In this document: positions 41,764 to 50,020 of the stretch, one piece after another | How positions within the stretch are numbered: the stretch's first letter is position 1 | How the letters are laid out: the number at the start of each line of letters is the position of its first letter | NCBI GenBank assembly: GCA_002840685.1 | Contig: PHBU01000011.1 | Location: 310,001-374,000, forward strand | DNA from: Chloroflexi bacterium HGW-Chloroflexi-6 | GTDB taxonomy: Bacteria; Chloroflexota; Anaerolineae; Anaerolineales; Villigracilaceae | Direction: 5' to 3' | Length of the DNA stretch: 64,000 nt | Notes under the pieces: model-generated | What the model saw: the letters and a program-made list of their open reading frames with translations, nothing else | What the model was told of the DNA's origin: nothing | Database searches by the model: none | Made by a program: the position numbers and the translations under genes

Positions 41764-43368
41764 GTGTCTGACTCCCCTAAACTCCTTAGTGTAAAAAATC
41801 TCTCGAAATATTTTGGCTCGGTTGGCGCACTGATGGGCGTTAACTTCGAACTGGCGCCAGGCGAAATTCTGGGCGTGGTTGGCCAGCGCGGCTCTGGAAA
41901 ATCAACCCTGTTTCAAGTATTGGGTGGTGTTTACCAACCCACCAGCGGTGAAATCTTCCTGGACGGCAAACGGGTTACGCTCAAAGCCGCCTCGCAGTCC
42001 AAACACTGGGGCATTGAAACCGTCCACCAGAACCCACAACTGGCAGAGAACTTCAATGTACTCAACAATATCTTTTTGGGAAGAGAGATCTGGACACCCA
42101 GCCGCATCAAAATACGCCCGGATGAAAGCGCAATGGCAAAAATTGCCCGCGATCTGCTCGATGAGTTCGACCTGCCGCGAGAGTTGATTTTCGAGCGACC
42201 GGCCAATTTATCAAATGAGCAGACCCAGGTGGTGGCTTTATGCCGGGCTTTGTGCCGCCCGAGCCGCCTGCTTTTGTTGGATGACGCCCTGGCAGCTTTA
42301 AGTTTCGAGCGCCAACAGAAATTACTCGGCCACATCAAACAGATCGCGGCCCAAAATGTGGCCGTCGTTTTAAGCAGTGACGATCTGAAACACATTTTCG
42401 CCGTTACCGACCGCATCCTGGTCATGTATCAGGGACGCCAGGCTACCCTGCGAACAACCGCCGAGACCACCCCGCGCGAAATTGTAGAACTGATCGTTGG
42501 CTCGAACCGCAAGGAACAGGTGACGCCTGTCATCTGGGCCTTTGAAAATTACCATGCTGCCCAACAGCAAGCCGAGGAACTGCGCCGCACCCAGATGGTG
42601 TTGCGTGAAAGCCTGGAAGCCCAGGATTCGCTCAACCGGCAGTTGATCGAACGCTTGAGTGACCAGGTCGAGGCCCTCGATCGTCTTAACCTGGCTCTGC
42701 AGGAGGCCAACCGACGCTTGATGACCGAGCGCGAGGCCGAACGCAAAGCCCTGGCGCGCGATCTGCACGACCAGGTTATCCAGGATCTTTTGAGTTATAA
42801 CTATCAATTGGAAGACGCTGAAGGCGAAATTGCTGATCTGGATCAGCGCGAGGAGCTGACCGGCATCCGCAACGGAATTCGATCTGTTGTCAGCAGTCTG
42901 CGCCAATTGTGCAGCGACCTGCGCCCGCCAACGATCGACAGCCACGGTCTTTCGGCGGCCATCCGCTCGTTAACCCACCAGTGGTCGAAGATGAGCGGCA
43001 TCAAAGTCACGCTGGATATAGACCCTGATTTAGGCCGCCTGCCTGAAACCATAGAGCTCTCCGTTTTTCGGATCGTTCAGGAAGGCTTGAGTAATGTGCG
43101 CAAGCACTCTGAGGCGACCACCGTTCACCTGGCTTTGTCGCGCACCCCCAACGCCAGCCTGCTGGTGCAACTCTCAGACAACGGAAAAGGAATCGCCCGG
43201 CCGATCAACCTGGCGAAACTCTCAGCGCAGAAACATTTTGGTTTGGTGGGAATCAGTGAACGGGTAACGTTGTTAAGCGGCACCATGCAGGTAGAATCGC
43301 CCGAAGATGGCGGAATGGCGCTTCAAATTGAAATCCCCAGCCCTTATCCGTCCCTGGCCGCGGTATAA
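41764..43368 (+). CDS. ABC-ATPase / histidine kinase fusion
   Basis: The 534-residue soluble protein has an ABC domain (about 7-250) like XylG/MmsA sugar ATPases. A coiled coil (265-325) follows, then a NarX-type kinase: HisKA_3 with H335 in ARDLHDQVIQ, and HATPase with QEGLSNVRKHSEA near 439, SDNGKGI near 471 and a GLVGISER box near 493. Walker A (GQRGSGKST, 40-48) and Q89 are intact. The signature motif is LSNEQ instead of LSGGQ, Walker B ends in DD (D174 for the catalytic Glu), and the H-loop His is Ser205. ATP binding without fast turnover is therefore likely. The start is GTG. It ends three bases from the convergent response regulator. Confidence 0.92.
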   Translation: MSDSPKLLSVKNLSKYFGSVGALMGVNFELAPGEILGVVGQRGSGKSTLFQVLGGVYQPTSGEIFLDGKRVTLKAASQSKHWGIETVHQNPQLAENFNVLNNIFLGREIWTPSRIKIRPDESAMAKIARDLLDEFDLPRELIFERPANLSNEQTQVVALCRALCRPSRLLLLDDALAALSFERQQKLLGHIKQIAAQNVAVVLSSDDLKHIFAVTDRILVMYQGRQATLRTTAETTPREIVELIVGSNRKEQVTPVIWAFENYHAAQQQAEELRRTQMVLRESLEAQDSLNRQLIERLSDQVEALDRLNLALQEANRRLMTEREAERKALARDLHDQVIQDLLSYNYQLEDAEGEIADLDQREELTGIRNGIRSVVSSLRQLCSDLRPPTIDSHGLSAAIRSLTHQWSKMSGIKVTLDIDPDLGRLPETIELSVFRIVQEGLSNVRKHSEATTVHLALSRTPNASLLVQLSDNGKGIARPINLAKLSAQKHFGLVGISERVTLLSGTMQVESPEDGGMALQIEIPSPYPSLAAV

Positions 43369-43370
43369 AC

Positions 43371-44417
43371 TCAGCGCGCCAGCGCATCTTCAACCACCTG
43401 GCGCACAGTGGCGGCGTCGATGTCTTTTTTGTCGAGAAAAGCAACTGCCCCGGCATTCAGGCCCATTCGACGAAATTCGCGGTCAGGGTAGGCACTGATC
43501 AGCACCATCAAGGTTGTGGGGGAAACACTCTTGATGCGCCGGGCGCATTGAATACCATCTTCTTCCTTTAAAACAACATCAATAAAAGCCAGGCGGGGTT
43601 TTACTTTCTCAGCCAGGCGCACAGCTTCCTGGCAGTCGTTGGCCTCGTGAACCGAGGCCTGCGGCCAGGTTTTTCCGAGCAACTTTGCCAGTTGGGCGCG
43701 GTAACGGGGGTTATCGTCCAAGACAAGCACATTCAGGCTTTCCCCGTGGATTTCAGGCCGGCCCTGTTTTTCACTTTCTGGCACGAGCAGCACTTCAGGA
43801 TGTTTATTGGCGTAATTGTTGGCTTCCAGGCGGCTTTCCACGCCAATGGCGCGATAAAGCGCAGTCAGGTGATTCTCAATGGTTTTGATGCTTAAATCCA
43901 TTACCCAGGCGATTTTCTGGTTGTTGTAGCCCTGGGTTAGCAGATAAAGCAATTCGCGCTGGCGGCGCGTGATCGAAGGCACAGACTCAACAGGCGCGCT
44001 GTGTTGGTCAACCAGGCGGTTTACCAGTGGGTCAGAAATCCAACGCCCACCGTCGAGAATACGCCGGACGGCCAGGTGTAAATCGGAAAGCGGCTGATCT
44101 TTGAGATGGTAGCCATTCACCCCGGCAGAAAGCAAACCGACCACATAAGACTGATCATCATAGGCGCTGACCACCAGTATCTTAAGGGCCGGATATTGCA
44201 CGCGCATTTGCTGGACAGCTGCCACAGGCTCAAAATCGGGCATATTGACATCCATCACCAGCAAGGTGGGTTGCAACGTTTCAAGGGCCTGAACCAAATC
44301 AGGCCCGTTTCCGACCTCGCCAACAATTTCAATCCCAGGCAGGCTGGTAAGCGCATCACGCAATCCGGCGCGAATGAGAGCATGATCATCAGCGAGCAGG
44401 GTTTTAATGGTTATCAT
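43371..44417 (-). CDS. Response regulator with REC-HTH-REC architecture
   Basis: The 348-residue protein has a NarL-type receiver (1-118; DDHA at 10-13, D56, K106) and a LuxR HTH (about 145-207, RRQRELLYLLTQGYNNQKIA). A second complete receiver follows (228-345; LDDN at 233-236, D280, K330). Most NarL regulators end after the HTH, so a receiver at both ends is rare. It is convergent with the ABC-kinase, its likely partner, and divergent from the sugar-binding protein gene. A palindrome lies 24 bases before its start. Confidence 0.92.
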   Translation of the reverse strand: MITIKTLLADDHALIRAGLRDALTSLPGIEIVGEVGNGPDLVQALETLQPTLLVMDVNMPDFEPVAAVQQMRVQYPALKILVVSAYDDQSYVVGLLSAGVNGYHLKDQPLSDLHLAVRRILDGGRWISDPLVNRLVDQHSAPVESVPSITRRQRELLYLLTQGYNNQKIAWVMDLSIKTIENHLTALYRAIGVESRLEANNYANKHPEVLLVPESEKQGRPEIHGESLNVLVLDDNPRYRAQLAKLLGKTWPQASVHEANDCQEAVRLAEKVKPRLAFIDVVLKEEDGIQCARRIKSVSPTTLMVLISAYPDREFRRMGLNAGAVAFLDKKDIDAATVRQVVEDALAR

Positions 44418-44440
44418 CAGGATAGATGCTGTTTTTCTTT

Positions 44441-44458
44441 TTAGGGGAAATCCCCTAA
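44441..44458. promoter_or_regulatory. Candidate operator palindrome
   Basis: TTAGGGGAAATCCCCTAA consists of 7-base arms around AAAT. A further half-site TTAGGGG follows at 44464-44470. It lies between the response regulator gene and the promoter of the binding-protein gene, the right place for a dimeric regulator that controls one or both. Confidence 0.6.
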
Positions 44459-44510
44459 GAAAATTAGGGGTGATACCTGGAAAGAACAGGGGTAACGAGG
44501 GGTTGAACCC

Positions 44511-44538
44511 TTGATATGGAATTGACTATCATTATAGT
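44511..44538 (+). promoter_or_regulatory. Promoter of the sugar-binding protein gene
   Basis: TTGATA (44511-44516) and TATAGT (44533-44538) are 16 bases apart. The leader would be about 100 bases. Confidence 0.55.
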
Positions 44539-44540
44539 GT

Positions 44541-44553
44541 AAGGTTTTACCTT
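44541..44553. promoter_or_regulatory. Inverted repeat at the transcription start
   Basis: AAGGTTTTACCTT has 5-base arms around TTT and begins three bases after the -10 box. This is a position used by repressors such as LacI-family proteins; a LacI regulator is encoded at 50.0 kb. Confidence 0.4.
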
Positions 44554-44647
44554 CGTAAAGCAAAGGAGGTGTCCTGCTGCAATATCAAAAATTGAAGTGA
44601 AGATCAGAAATCTCATATCAACTGTAAAATTTTCAAGGAGGCTGTAA

Positions 44648-46813
44648 ATGTTTAAGAAGAGTTCACTTTTTGTGTTGCTGGCCCTTTTAATGGTGGCCTC
44701 AACAATTTTGGCCGCATGCGGCCCCGCTGCCACTGCTGCCCCTGCCGAAGCCGAAGATAAACTGGCCGTTGGTATCGTGCTCCCCACCAAAGACGAACCC
44801 CGCTGGATCCAGGACGAAACCCGTTTCAAGGATGCACTCCAGGAAGCTGGTTACACCGTTGAAATTCTCTTCAGCCAGGGCGATTCCGCCAAAGAGAAAG
44901 CCAATGTCGAAGCCTTGATCACCAAGGGTGTCAAAGTCATCATCATTTGCCCGCAAGACGGCAATGCCGCTGCTGCTGCAGTGGAAGAAGCCCGCAAAGC
45001 TGGCGTCAAGGTGATTTCCTATGACCGCCTGATCACCGGCACTGATGCTGTCGATTACTATGTGACCTTCGACAGTGTTGCCGTTGGCGCCGCCCAGGGT
45101 CAATACCTGCTTGACGGCGCGACTGGCACTGGCAACCCGCTTTACCTGTATGCCGGCGCTGCCTCTGACAACAATGCCTTCCTGTTCTTCGAAGGCGCCT
45201 GGTCGGTCCTGCAACCCAAGATCGCCGATGGCACTTTCGTTATCAAGAACTCCAGCGAAGCTGTTGCCCTGGCCGACAAGGCCACCCTGACCCGTGACGA
45301 ACAGGCCAAGATCATCGGCCAGGTCACCACCAACTGGGATTTCAACACTGCCAAGAACCTGGCCGAAGCCAACCTGACTTCTGCCGCCGCCGAGGACAAA
45401 GGCAATGTCTTCATCCTGGCCCCGAACGATGGTACCGCCCGCGCGATCGCCGATGCTTTCGGCGCTGACAAAGATGTAACCAGCTTCATGGTGACCGGTC
45501 AGGATGCCGAAAAAGCTTCCGTCCAGTACATCATCGATGGCAAGCAGTCCATGACCGTTTTCAAAGATGTCCGCACCCTGGTGAAGGACGCGATCGGTAT
45601 GGCTGTTGCCGTGCTCGAAGGCAAGACCCCCGTTACCACTGGCGCTTACAACAATGGCAAGATCGATGTTCCCGCCAAGCAATCTGAAGTTATCAGCGTT
45701 GACGCAGCCAATGTCAAAGCCGCTTTGATCGACTCGGGCTACTACCAGGCTGGTGAATTCACCGGTTTGGATGAAGCTGGTGCCGCTCCTGCCATCACCG
45801 GCAAAGTTGGTATCGTGCTCCCGACCAAAGACGAACCCCGCTGGATCCAGGACGAAACCCGTTTCAAGGAAGCCCTGACCGCCGCTGGTTACGAAGTCGA
45901 AATTCTCTTCAGCCAGGGTGACTCGGCCAAAGAGAAAGCCAATGTCGAAGCCCTGATCACCAAGGGTATCCAGGTTTTGATCATCTGCCCGCAGGACGGC
46001 ACCGCCGCTGCTGCCGCTGTTGAAGAAGCCAAGGCCGCTGGCGTCAAGGTCATCTCGTATGACCGCCTCGTCCGCGACACCGATGCTGTTGATTACTATG
46101 TGACCTTCGATAGTGTTGCCGTTGGCGCTGCCCAGGCCCAGTACCTGGTCGACAAAGCTGCCGGCACTGGCAACCCGCTTTACCTGTATGCTGGCGCTGC
46201 CTCTGACAACAATGCCTTCCTGTTCTTCGAAGGCGCCTGGACTGTCCTGCAGCCCAAGATCGCCGATGGCACTTTCGTCATCAAGAACTCCAGCGAAGCT
46301 GTTGCCCTGGCCGACAAGGCCACCCTGACCCGTGACGAACAGGCCAAGATCATCGGCCAGGTCACCACCAACTGGGACTTCAACACCGCCAAAGGCCTTG
46401 CTGAAGCCAACCTGACCGTTTCGACCGCTGCTGACAAGGGCAACGTCTTCATCCTGGCCCCGAACGATGGCACCGCTCGCGCGATCGCCGACACCTTCGG
46501 TGCTGACAAAGATGTAACCAGCTTTGTTGTGACCGGTCAGGATGCCGAAAAAGCTTCCGTCCAGTACATCATCGATGGCAAGCAATCCATGACCGTGCTT
46601 AAAGACGTGCGCACCCTGGTGGCTGACGCCATCAGCACCGCCATCGCCTACCTGCAAGGCCAGACTCCTCCCCAGACCAACACCTACAACAACGGCGCGA
46701 TCGATGTTCCCGCCAAGCCGTCTGAGGTTGTTACTGTGGACAAAGACAATGTCGTTGAAGCCGTGATCGACTCCGGTTACTGGCCCGCCAGTGACTTCAC
46801 CGGTCTGCCCTAA
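44648..46813 (+). CDS. Tandem double-domain sugar-binding lipoprotein (ChvE-like)
   Basis: The 721-residue protein starts with a lipoprotein signal (LAAC, C24). Two complete ChvE-like periplasmic-binding domains follow, at about 41-381 and 387-721, repeating every 346 residues. Each begins GIVLPTKDEPRWIQDETRF and contains YDRL, DAVDYYVTFDSVAVGAAQ, SDNNAFLFFEGAW and VTGQDAEKASVQYI. These are the ChvE sugar-contact regions. The two halves are very similar but differ at many positions, so the repeat is not an assembly duplicate. AAGGAGG precedes the ATG. It delivers sugars to the MmsA/MmsB importer encoded next; a double-headed receptor is unusual. Confidence 0.92.
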   Translation: MFKKSSLFVLLALLMVASTILAACGPAATAAPAEAEDKLAVGIVLPTKDEPRWIQDETRFKDALQEAGYTVEILFSQGDSAKEKANVEALITKGVKVIIICPQDGNAAAAAVEEARKAGVKVISYDRLITGTDAVDYYVTFDSVAVGAAQGQYLLDGATGTGNPLYLYAGAASDNNAFLFFEGAWSVLQPKIADGTFVIKNSSEAVALADKATLTRDEQAKIIGQVTTNWDFNTAKNLAEANLTSAAAEDKGNVFILAPNDGTARAIADAFGADKDVTSFMVTGQDAEKASVQYIIDGKQSMTVFKDVRTLVKDAIGMAVAVLEGKTPVTTGAYNNGKIDVPAKQSEVISVDAANVKAALIDSGYYQAGEFTGLDEAGAAPAITGKVGIVLPTKDEPRWIQDETRFKEALTAAGYEVEILFSQGDSAKEKANVEALITKGIQVLIICPQDGTAAAAAVEEAKAAGVKVISYDRLVRDTDAVDYYVTFDSVAVGAAQAQYLVDKAAGTGNPLYLYAGAASDNNAFLFFEGAWTVLQPKIADGTFVIKNSSEAVALADKATLTRDEQAKIIGQVTTNWDFNTAKGLAEANLTVSTAADKGNVFILAPNDGTARAIADTFGADKDVTSFVVTGQDAEKASVQYIIDGKQSMTVLKDVRTLVADAISTAIAYLQGQTPPQTNTYNNGAIDVPAKPSEVVTVDKDNVVEAVIDSGYWPASDFTGLP

Positions 46814-46830
46814 CCCGTAACTGTTTTATA

Positions 46831-46874
46831 ATACAGGAATAGTGATGGGTGCAATTCCATCACTATTCCTGTAT
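46831..46874 (+). terminator. Stem-loop between binding-protein and ATPase genes
   Basis: An 18-base perfect stem (starting ATACAGGAATAGTGATGG) with an 8-base loop follows the stop of the binding-protein gene, and only a weak T stretch comes after it. Such hairpins often stabilise or partly terminate the message so that the binding protein is made in excess of the ATPase. Confidence 0.75.
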
Positions 46875-46919
46875 AATTTCAATATATTTTTATGTCCATT
46901 CTTTAGCCGGAGTATGCCT

Positions 46920-48443
46920 ATGGATACACCATTGCTGGAAATGAAGAACATCACCAAGGAATTTCCCGGCGTAAAAGCCCTGAACAATGTCAGCTTCCAG
47001 GTCAAAGCAGGCGAAATTCATTGCCTGGTCGGTGAAAACGGGGCTGGCAAATCGACTCTGATGAAAGTTCTCAGTGGCGTGTACCCGCATGGCGACTACA
47101 CGGGTGAAATTCTTCTGAGCGGGCACGCACAGCAGTTTTCCCAAATCAAGGACAGTGAAAAAGCCGGTATTGCCATTATTTATCAGGAATTGGCACTCAT
47201 CCCAGACATGACCGTTTATGAAAACATTTTTCTTGGTCATGAGATTTCAACCGCAGCCGGGGTAATGGATTGGAACGAAACCGTGCGGCGTGCCGGGGAA
47301 ATGTTAAAGAAAGTCAAGCTTGATACCAACCCTGCAGCCATCGTCAAGGATTTGGGCGTTGGTCAACAACAACTGGTTGAAATTGCAAAGGCCCTTAGCC
47401 GGGATGTTAAAATTCTCATTCTCGATGAACCCACTGCAGCTCTCAACGAAGATGATAGCGCCAATCTGCTGAAATTATTGCGCGATCTAAAAGAACAGGG
47501 TGTTACCTGCATTCTGATTTCTCATAAATTAAAAGAAGTTATTCAAATAGCCGATGCCGTCACCGTCCTGCGCGACGGCCAGACGATTTGTACGCTCGAT
47601 GCCCACAAAGGCGAAGTTTCTGAACACATCCTGATCAAGCACATGGTCGGGCGCGAAATTGATAACATCTACCCGCAGCGTGCGCGGACTGTTTCTGATC
47701 AAGTCACACTTGAAGTCAAAAATTGGAATGCGTACGACCCGAACCTGGGACGCGCTATTCTCAAAGATATCAACATCAATGTAAAACGGGGCGAAATCAT
47801 TGGGTTGGCAGGTCTGATGGGCTCCGGGCGCACCGAACTCGCCTTGAGTATGTTTGGCAACCCGGGTGGCTACCAGGTAACTGGTGAGCTCTACTTAAAG
47901 GGTCAGAAAAAGCACCTCAAACGCCCGCAAGATGCAATCAAAGCAGGCATGGCCTATGTTACCGAAGACCGCAAGGGCGACGGTCTGATCCTGATCCAGG
48001 ATGTCAAACAAAACATCACCCTGGCGAATTTGCTTGAAATCTCGACCAATGGGGTTGTGGACAGTAACGCCGAAATCAAAGTCGCCAATGAATATCGCGA
48101 ATCATTGAACATCAAAACTCCCAGTGTTGAACAAACGGTGTCCAACCTGAGCGGCGGCAACCAGCAAAAGGTCTGTCTGGGCAAATGGCTGTTTGTCAAA
48201 CCCGATATCTTGATCCTGGATGAACCGACCCGCGGTATCGACGTGGGCGCAAAATTCGAAATCTATACCATCATGACCAAATTGGTGCAGCAGGGCATGA
48301 GCATTATCATGATCTCGTCTGAACTACCTGAGGTTCTGGGCATGAGTGACAGAGTTTATATCGTTTCATCTGGCAAGATCAGCGGCGAACTGCCCATCGA
48401 AGAAGCCACGCAAGAAAAAATTATGCACCTAGCAACGAATTGA
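46920..48443 (+). CDS. mmsA: Sugar ABC transporter ATP-binding protein
   Basis: The 507-residue protein has two fused ABC domains, as in all sugar importers of the CUT2 class. The first has GENGAGKST near 38, LGVGQQQ and ILDEPTAAL near 168; the second has the usual degenerate Walker A (GLMGSGRTE) with LSGGNQQK and ILDEPTRGID. The GEIHCLVGENG and GDYTGEI segments match the MmsA/GguA branch that works with ChvE. I use the ATG at 46920 because GGAG stands seven bases upstream; the ATG six bases earlier would be too close. Its stop overlaps an unused TTG of the permease frame. Confidence 0.93.
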   Translation: MDTPLLEMKNITKEFPGVKALNNVSFQVKAGEIHCLVGENGAGKSTLMKVLSGVYPHGDYTGEILLSGHAQQFSQIKDSEKAGIAIIYQELALIPDMTVYENIFLGHEISTAAGVMDWNETVRRAGEMLKKVKLDTNPAAIVKDLGVGQQQLVEIAKALSRDVKILILDEPTAALNEDDSANLLKLLRDLKEQGVTCILISHKLKEVIQIADAVTVLRDGQTICTLDAHKGEVSEHILIKHMVGREIDNIYPQRARTVSDQVTLEVKNWNAYDPNLGRAILKDININVKRGEIIGLAGLMGSGRTELALSMFGNPGGYQVTGELYLKGQKKHLKRPQDAIKAGMAYVTEDRKGDGLILIQDVKQNITLANLLEISTNGVVDSNAEIKVANEYRESLNIKTPSVEQTVSNLSGGNQQKVCLGKWLFVKPDILILDEPTRGIDVGAKFEIYTIMTKLVQQGMSIIMISSELPEVLGMSDRVYIVSSGKISGELPIEEATQEKIMHLATN

Positions 48444-48454
48444 GGAGGCTCAAT

Positions 48455-49639
48455 ATGTCCTTTGTCGAAAACGCCCAGAAAGTCTTGAAACAGAACATTC
48501 GCGAATATGGCATGTACATTGCCCTGTTCGTGATCATGGCAATTTTTACATTTACGACGGATGGTATGTTCATTTCGTCGCGCAATATCAGCAACCTGTT
48601 CAACCAGACCGGTTACATCGCAGTACTGGCAGTTGGCATGACCCTGGTCATCGTCATTCGCCACATCGATCTTTCCGTTGGCTTCCTGGCCGGTTTTCTC
48701 GGCGCGGTGGCAGCGATCGCCCTGGCCTTCTGGCAACTGCCAGTTTGGCTGGTCATCCCGCTCGTGCTGGGGCTGGGCATCTTGGGCGGATTGATAACGG
48801 CCTTCCTGGTTGCACAGTTTAAAATTCCCTCGTTTGTGGCTTCACTGGCCGGATGGCTCATCTTTCGCGGGGCGCTGGTACTGGTGACAGCCGGAACCGG
48901 CACGATCATTGTCCCCGATGCCGCTTTCAATGCGATCGGTAACGGATTTATCCCCGACATTCCCGATATTGGGTTTCTTTCCGATATCCACAAACTGACC
49001 CTTTTGCTGGGTCTGGCAGCCGTGGTATTTTTCATCTTTGGTGAGATCAACAGCCGCAAAAAGAAGCAGGCTTACAACTTTGAAGTCCTGCCCATGGATA
49101 TGTTCGTGCTCAAAATGGTTTTTATCTCGATCCTGATCGGGCTGATCACCTGGGTGCTGGCAGGTTATAACGGCATCTCATGGACGGTGGTCATCGTTTT
49201 GATCGTGGTTGCGATCTATCATTTCATCACCACCCAAATGGTACTTGGCCGTCACATTTACGCCATCGGCGGCAACCCTGAAGCGGCAGAGTTAAGCGGC
49301 ATCAATGTCAAGAATATGATTTATATCGTATTTGGCTCGATGGGTATGCTCTCGGCGCTCTCCGGCATCCTGTTCACTTCGCGTTTGCAATCGGCCACCA
49401 CCACGGCCGGCACCCTGTTCGAGTTGGACGCCATCGCGGCAGCCTATGTTGGCGGTGTGTCGGCGGCAGGCGGCGTCGGCAAAGTGACCGGCTCGATCAT
49501 CGGCGCGCTGGTGATGATGTCGCTAACCAGCGGCATGAACTTGATGGGTATCGACATTTCCCTGCAATACATCGTGCGCGGCGCAGTCCTCGCGGCCGCA
49601 GTTATCTTCGATGTCGCCACGCGCAATCGTAGCAAATAA
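48455..49639 (+). CDS. mmsB: Sugar ABC transporter permease
   Basis: The 394-residue protein has about ten membrane helices and the BPD_transp_2 signature region (AIGGNPEAAELSGINVKNMI near 272). A long cytoplasmic loop (NSRKKKQAYNFEVLPMDMF near 205) sets MmsB/GguB apart from RbsC and XylH. GAGGAGG stands six bases before the ATG at 48455. With MmsA and the double ChvE-like protein it forms a multiple-monosaccharide importer. Confidence 0.93.
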   Translation: MSFVENAQKVLKQNIREYGMYIALFVIMAIFTFTTDGMFISSRNISNLFNQTGYIAVLAVGMTLVIVIRHIDLSVGFLAGFLGAVAAIALAFWQLPVWLVIPLVLGLGILGGLITAFLVAQFKIPSFVASLAGWLIFRGALVLVTAGTGTIIVPDAAFNAIGNGFIPDIPDIGFLSDIHKLTLLLGLAAVVFFIFGEINSRKKKQAYNFEVLPMDMFVLKMVFISILIGLITWVLAGYNGISWTVVIVLIVVAIYHFITTQMVLGRHIYAIGGNPEAAELSGINVKNMIYIVFGSMGMLSALSGILFTSRLQSATTTAGTLFELDAIAAAYVGGVSAAGGVGKVTGSIIGALVMMSLTSGMNLMGIDISLQYIVRGAVLAAAVIFDVATRNRSK

Positions 49640-49654
49640 ATAATCTTACACAGG

Positions 49655-49700
49655 TTAAACGAAGACAGGTTGTCGCAAATGACAACCTGTCTTCGTTTAA
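49655..49700 (+). terminator. Terminator hairpin after mmsB
   Basis: A perfect 20-base stem (from TTAAACGAAGACAGGTTGTC) with a 6-base loop. The following T-run is weak, so termination may be incomplete. Confidence 0.75.
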
Positions 49701-49882
49701 AACATGGGTACAATTTTCACCCCGATGAAGATTTTTAAGCACACCGCTGCTTACCCGGAAGCCTGTCACCAGCACGGACTCAGTTCAGCCTGTCCCCAGT
49801 TAAAATGGTTAACTCTGTCCATGAACTTTTCAGGCGGCGCCCATTAGCGCATCACCTGCTGCATCTGATGACAACAAATTCA

Positions 49883-49911
49883 TTGACCGCCATCCAGCAA
49901 AGGTATAAAAT
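49883..49911 (+). promoter_or_regulatory. Promoter of the LacI-family gene
   Basis: TTGACC (49883-49888) and TAAAAT (49906-49911) are 17 bases apart. The leader to the ATG at 50021 is about 100 bases. Confidence 0.5.
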
Positions 49912-50020
49912 CTTTCTTTGTGGCGGGAACCTGCAAATCAACCATAATAAAACCCGGTCTCTGCAAAGATACTCGTTTTAATGCTCGTGCCTGTTTCAAA
50001 CTTCTCAAAGACTGAACTAT

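Larger units (their letters stand above)
44418..44647. other. Divergent regulatory region of the sugar uptake locus
   Basis: These 230 bases hold a perfect palindrome (44441-44458), an extra half-site (44464-44470), a sigma70 promoter (44511-44538), a second inverted repeat at the expected transcription start (44541-44553) and two Shine-Dalgarno-like sequences (44562-44570 and 44635-44641). No gene is seen. Confidence 0.7.
49640..50020 (+). other. Intergenic region mmsB-lacI
   Basis: These 381 bases hold the mmsB terminator (49655-49700) and the lacI promoter (49883-49911). Between them, about 49701-49880, I see no gene, tRNA or clear repeat. Confidence 0.6.

Noticed and set aside
41764..43368. 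ABC-kinase fusion as two genes joined by a sequence error
   Set aside because: The coiled-coil linker is in frame, lacks an internal RBS with start, and has codon use like the rest; a single protein is the simpler reading.
44572..44610. Short leader peptide after the AAAGGAGGT at 44562
   Set aside because: Only CTG or a far TTG could start it, giving at most a few codons. A translated leader is less likely than a ribosome-holding site.
44699..46657. Long open frame (652 codons) on the minus strand
   Set aside because: It is the exact antisense of the double ChvE-like gene, and its length comes from the codon bias and repeat of that gene. It has no RBS or domain.
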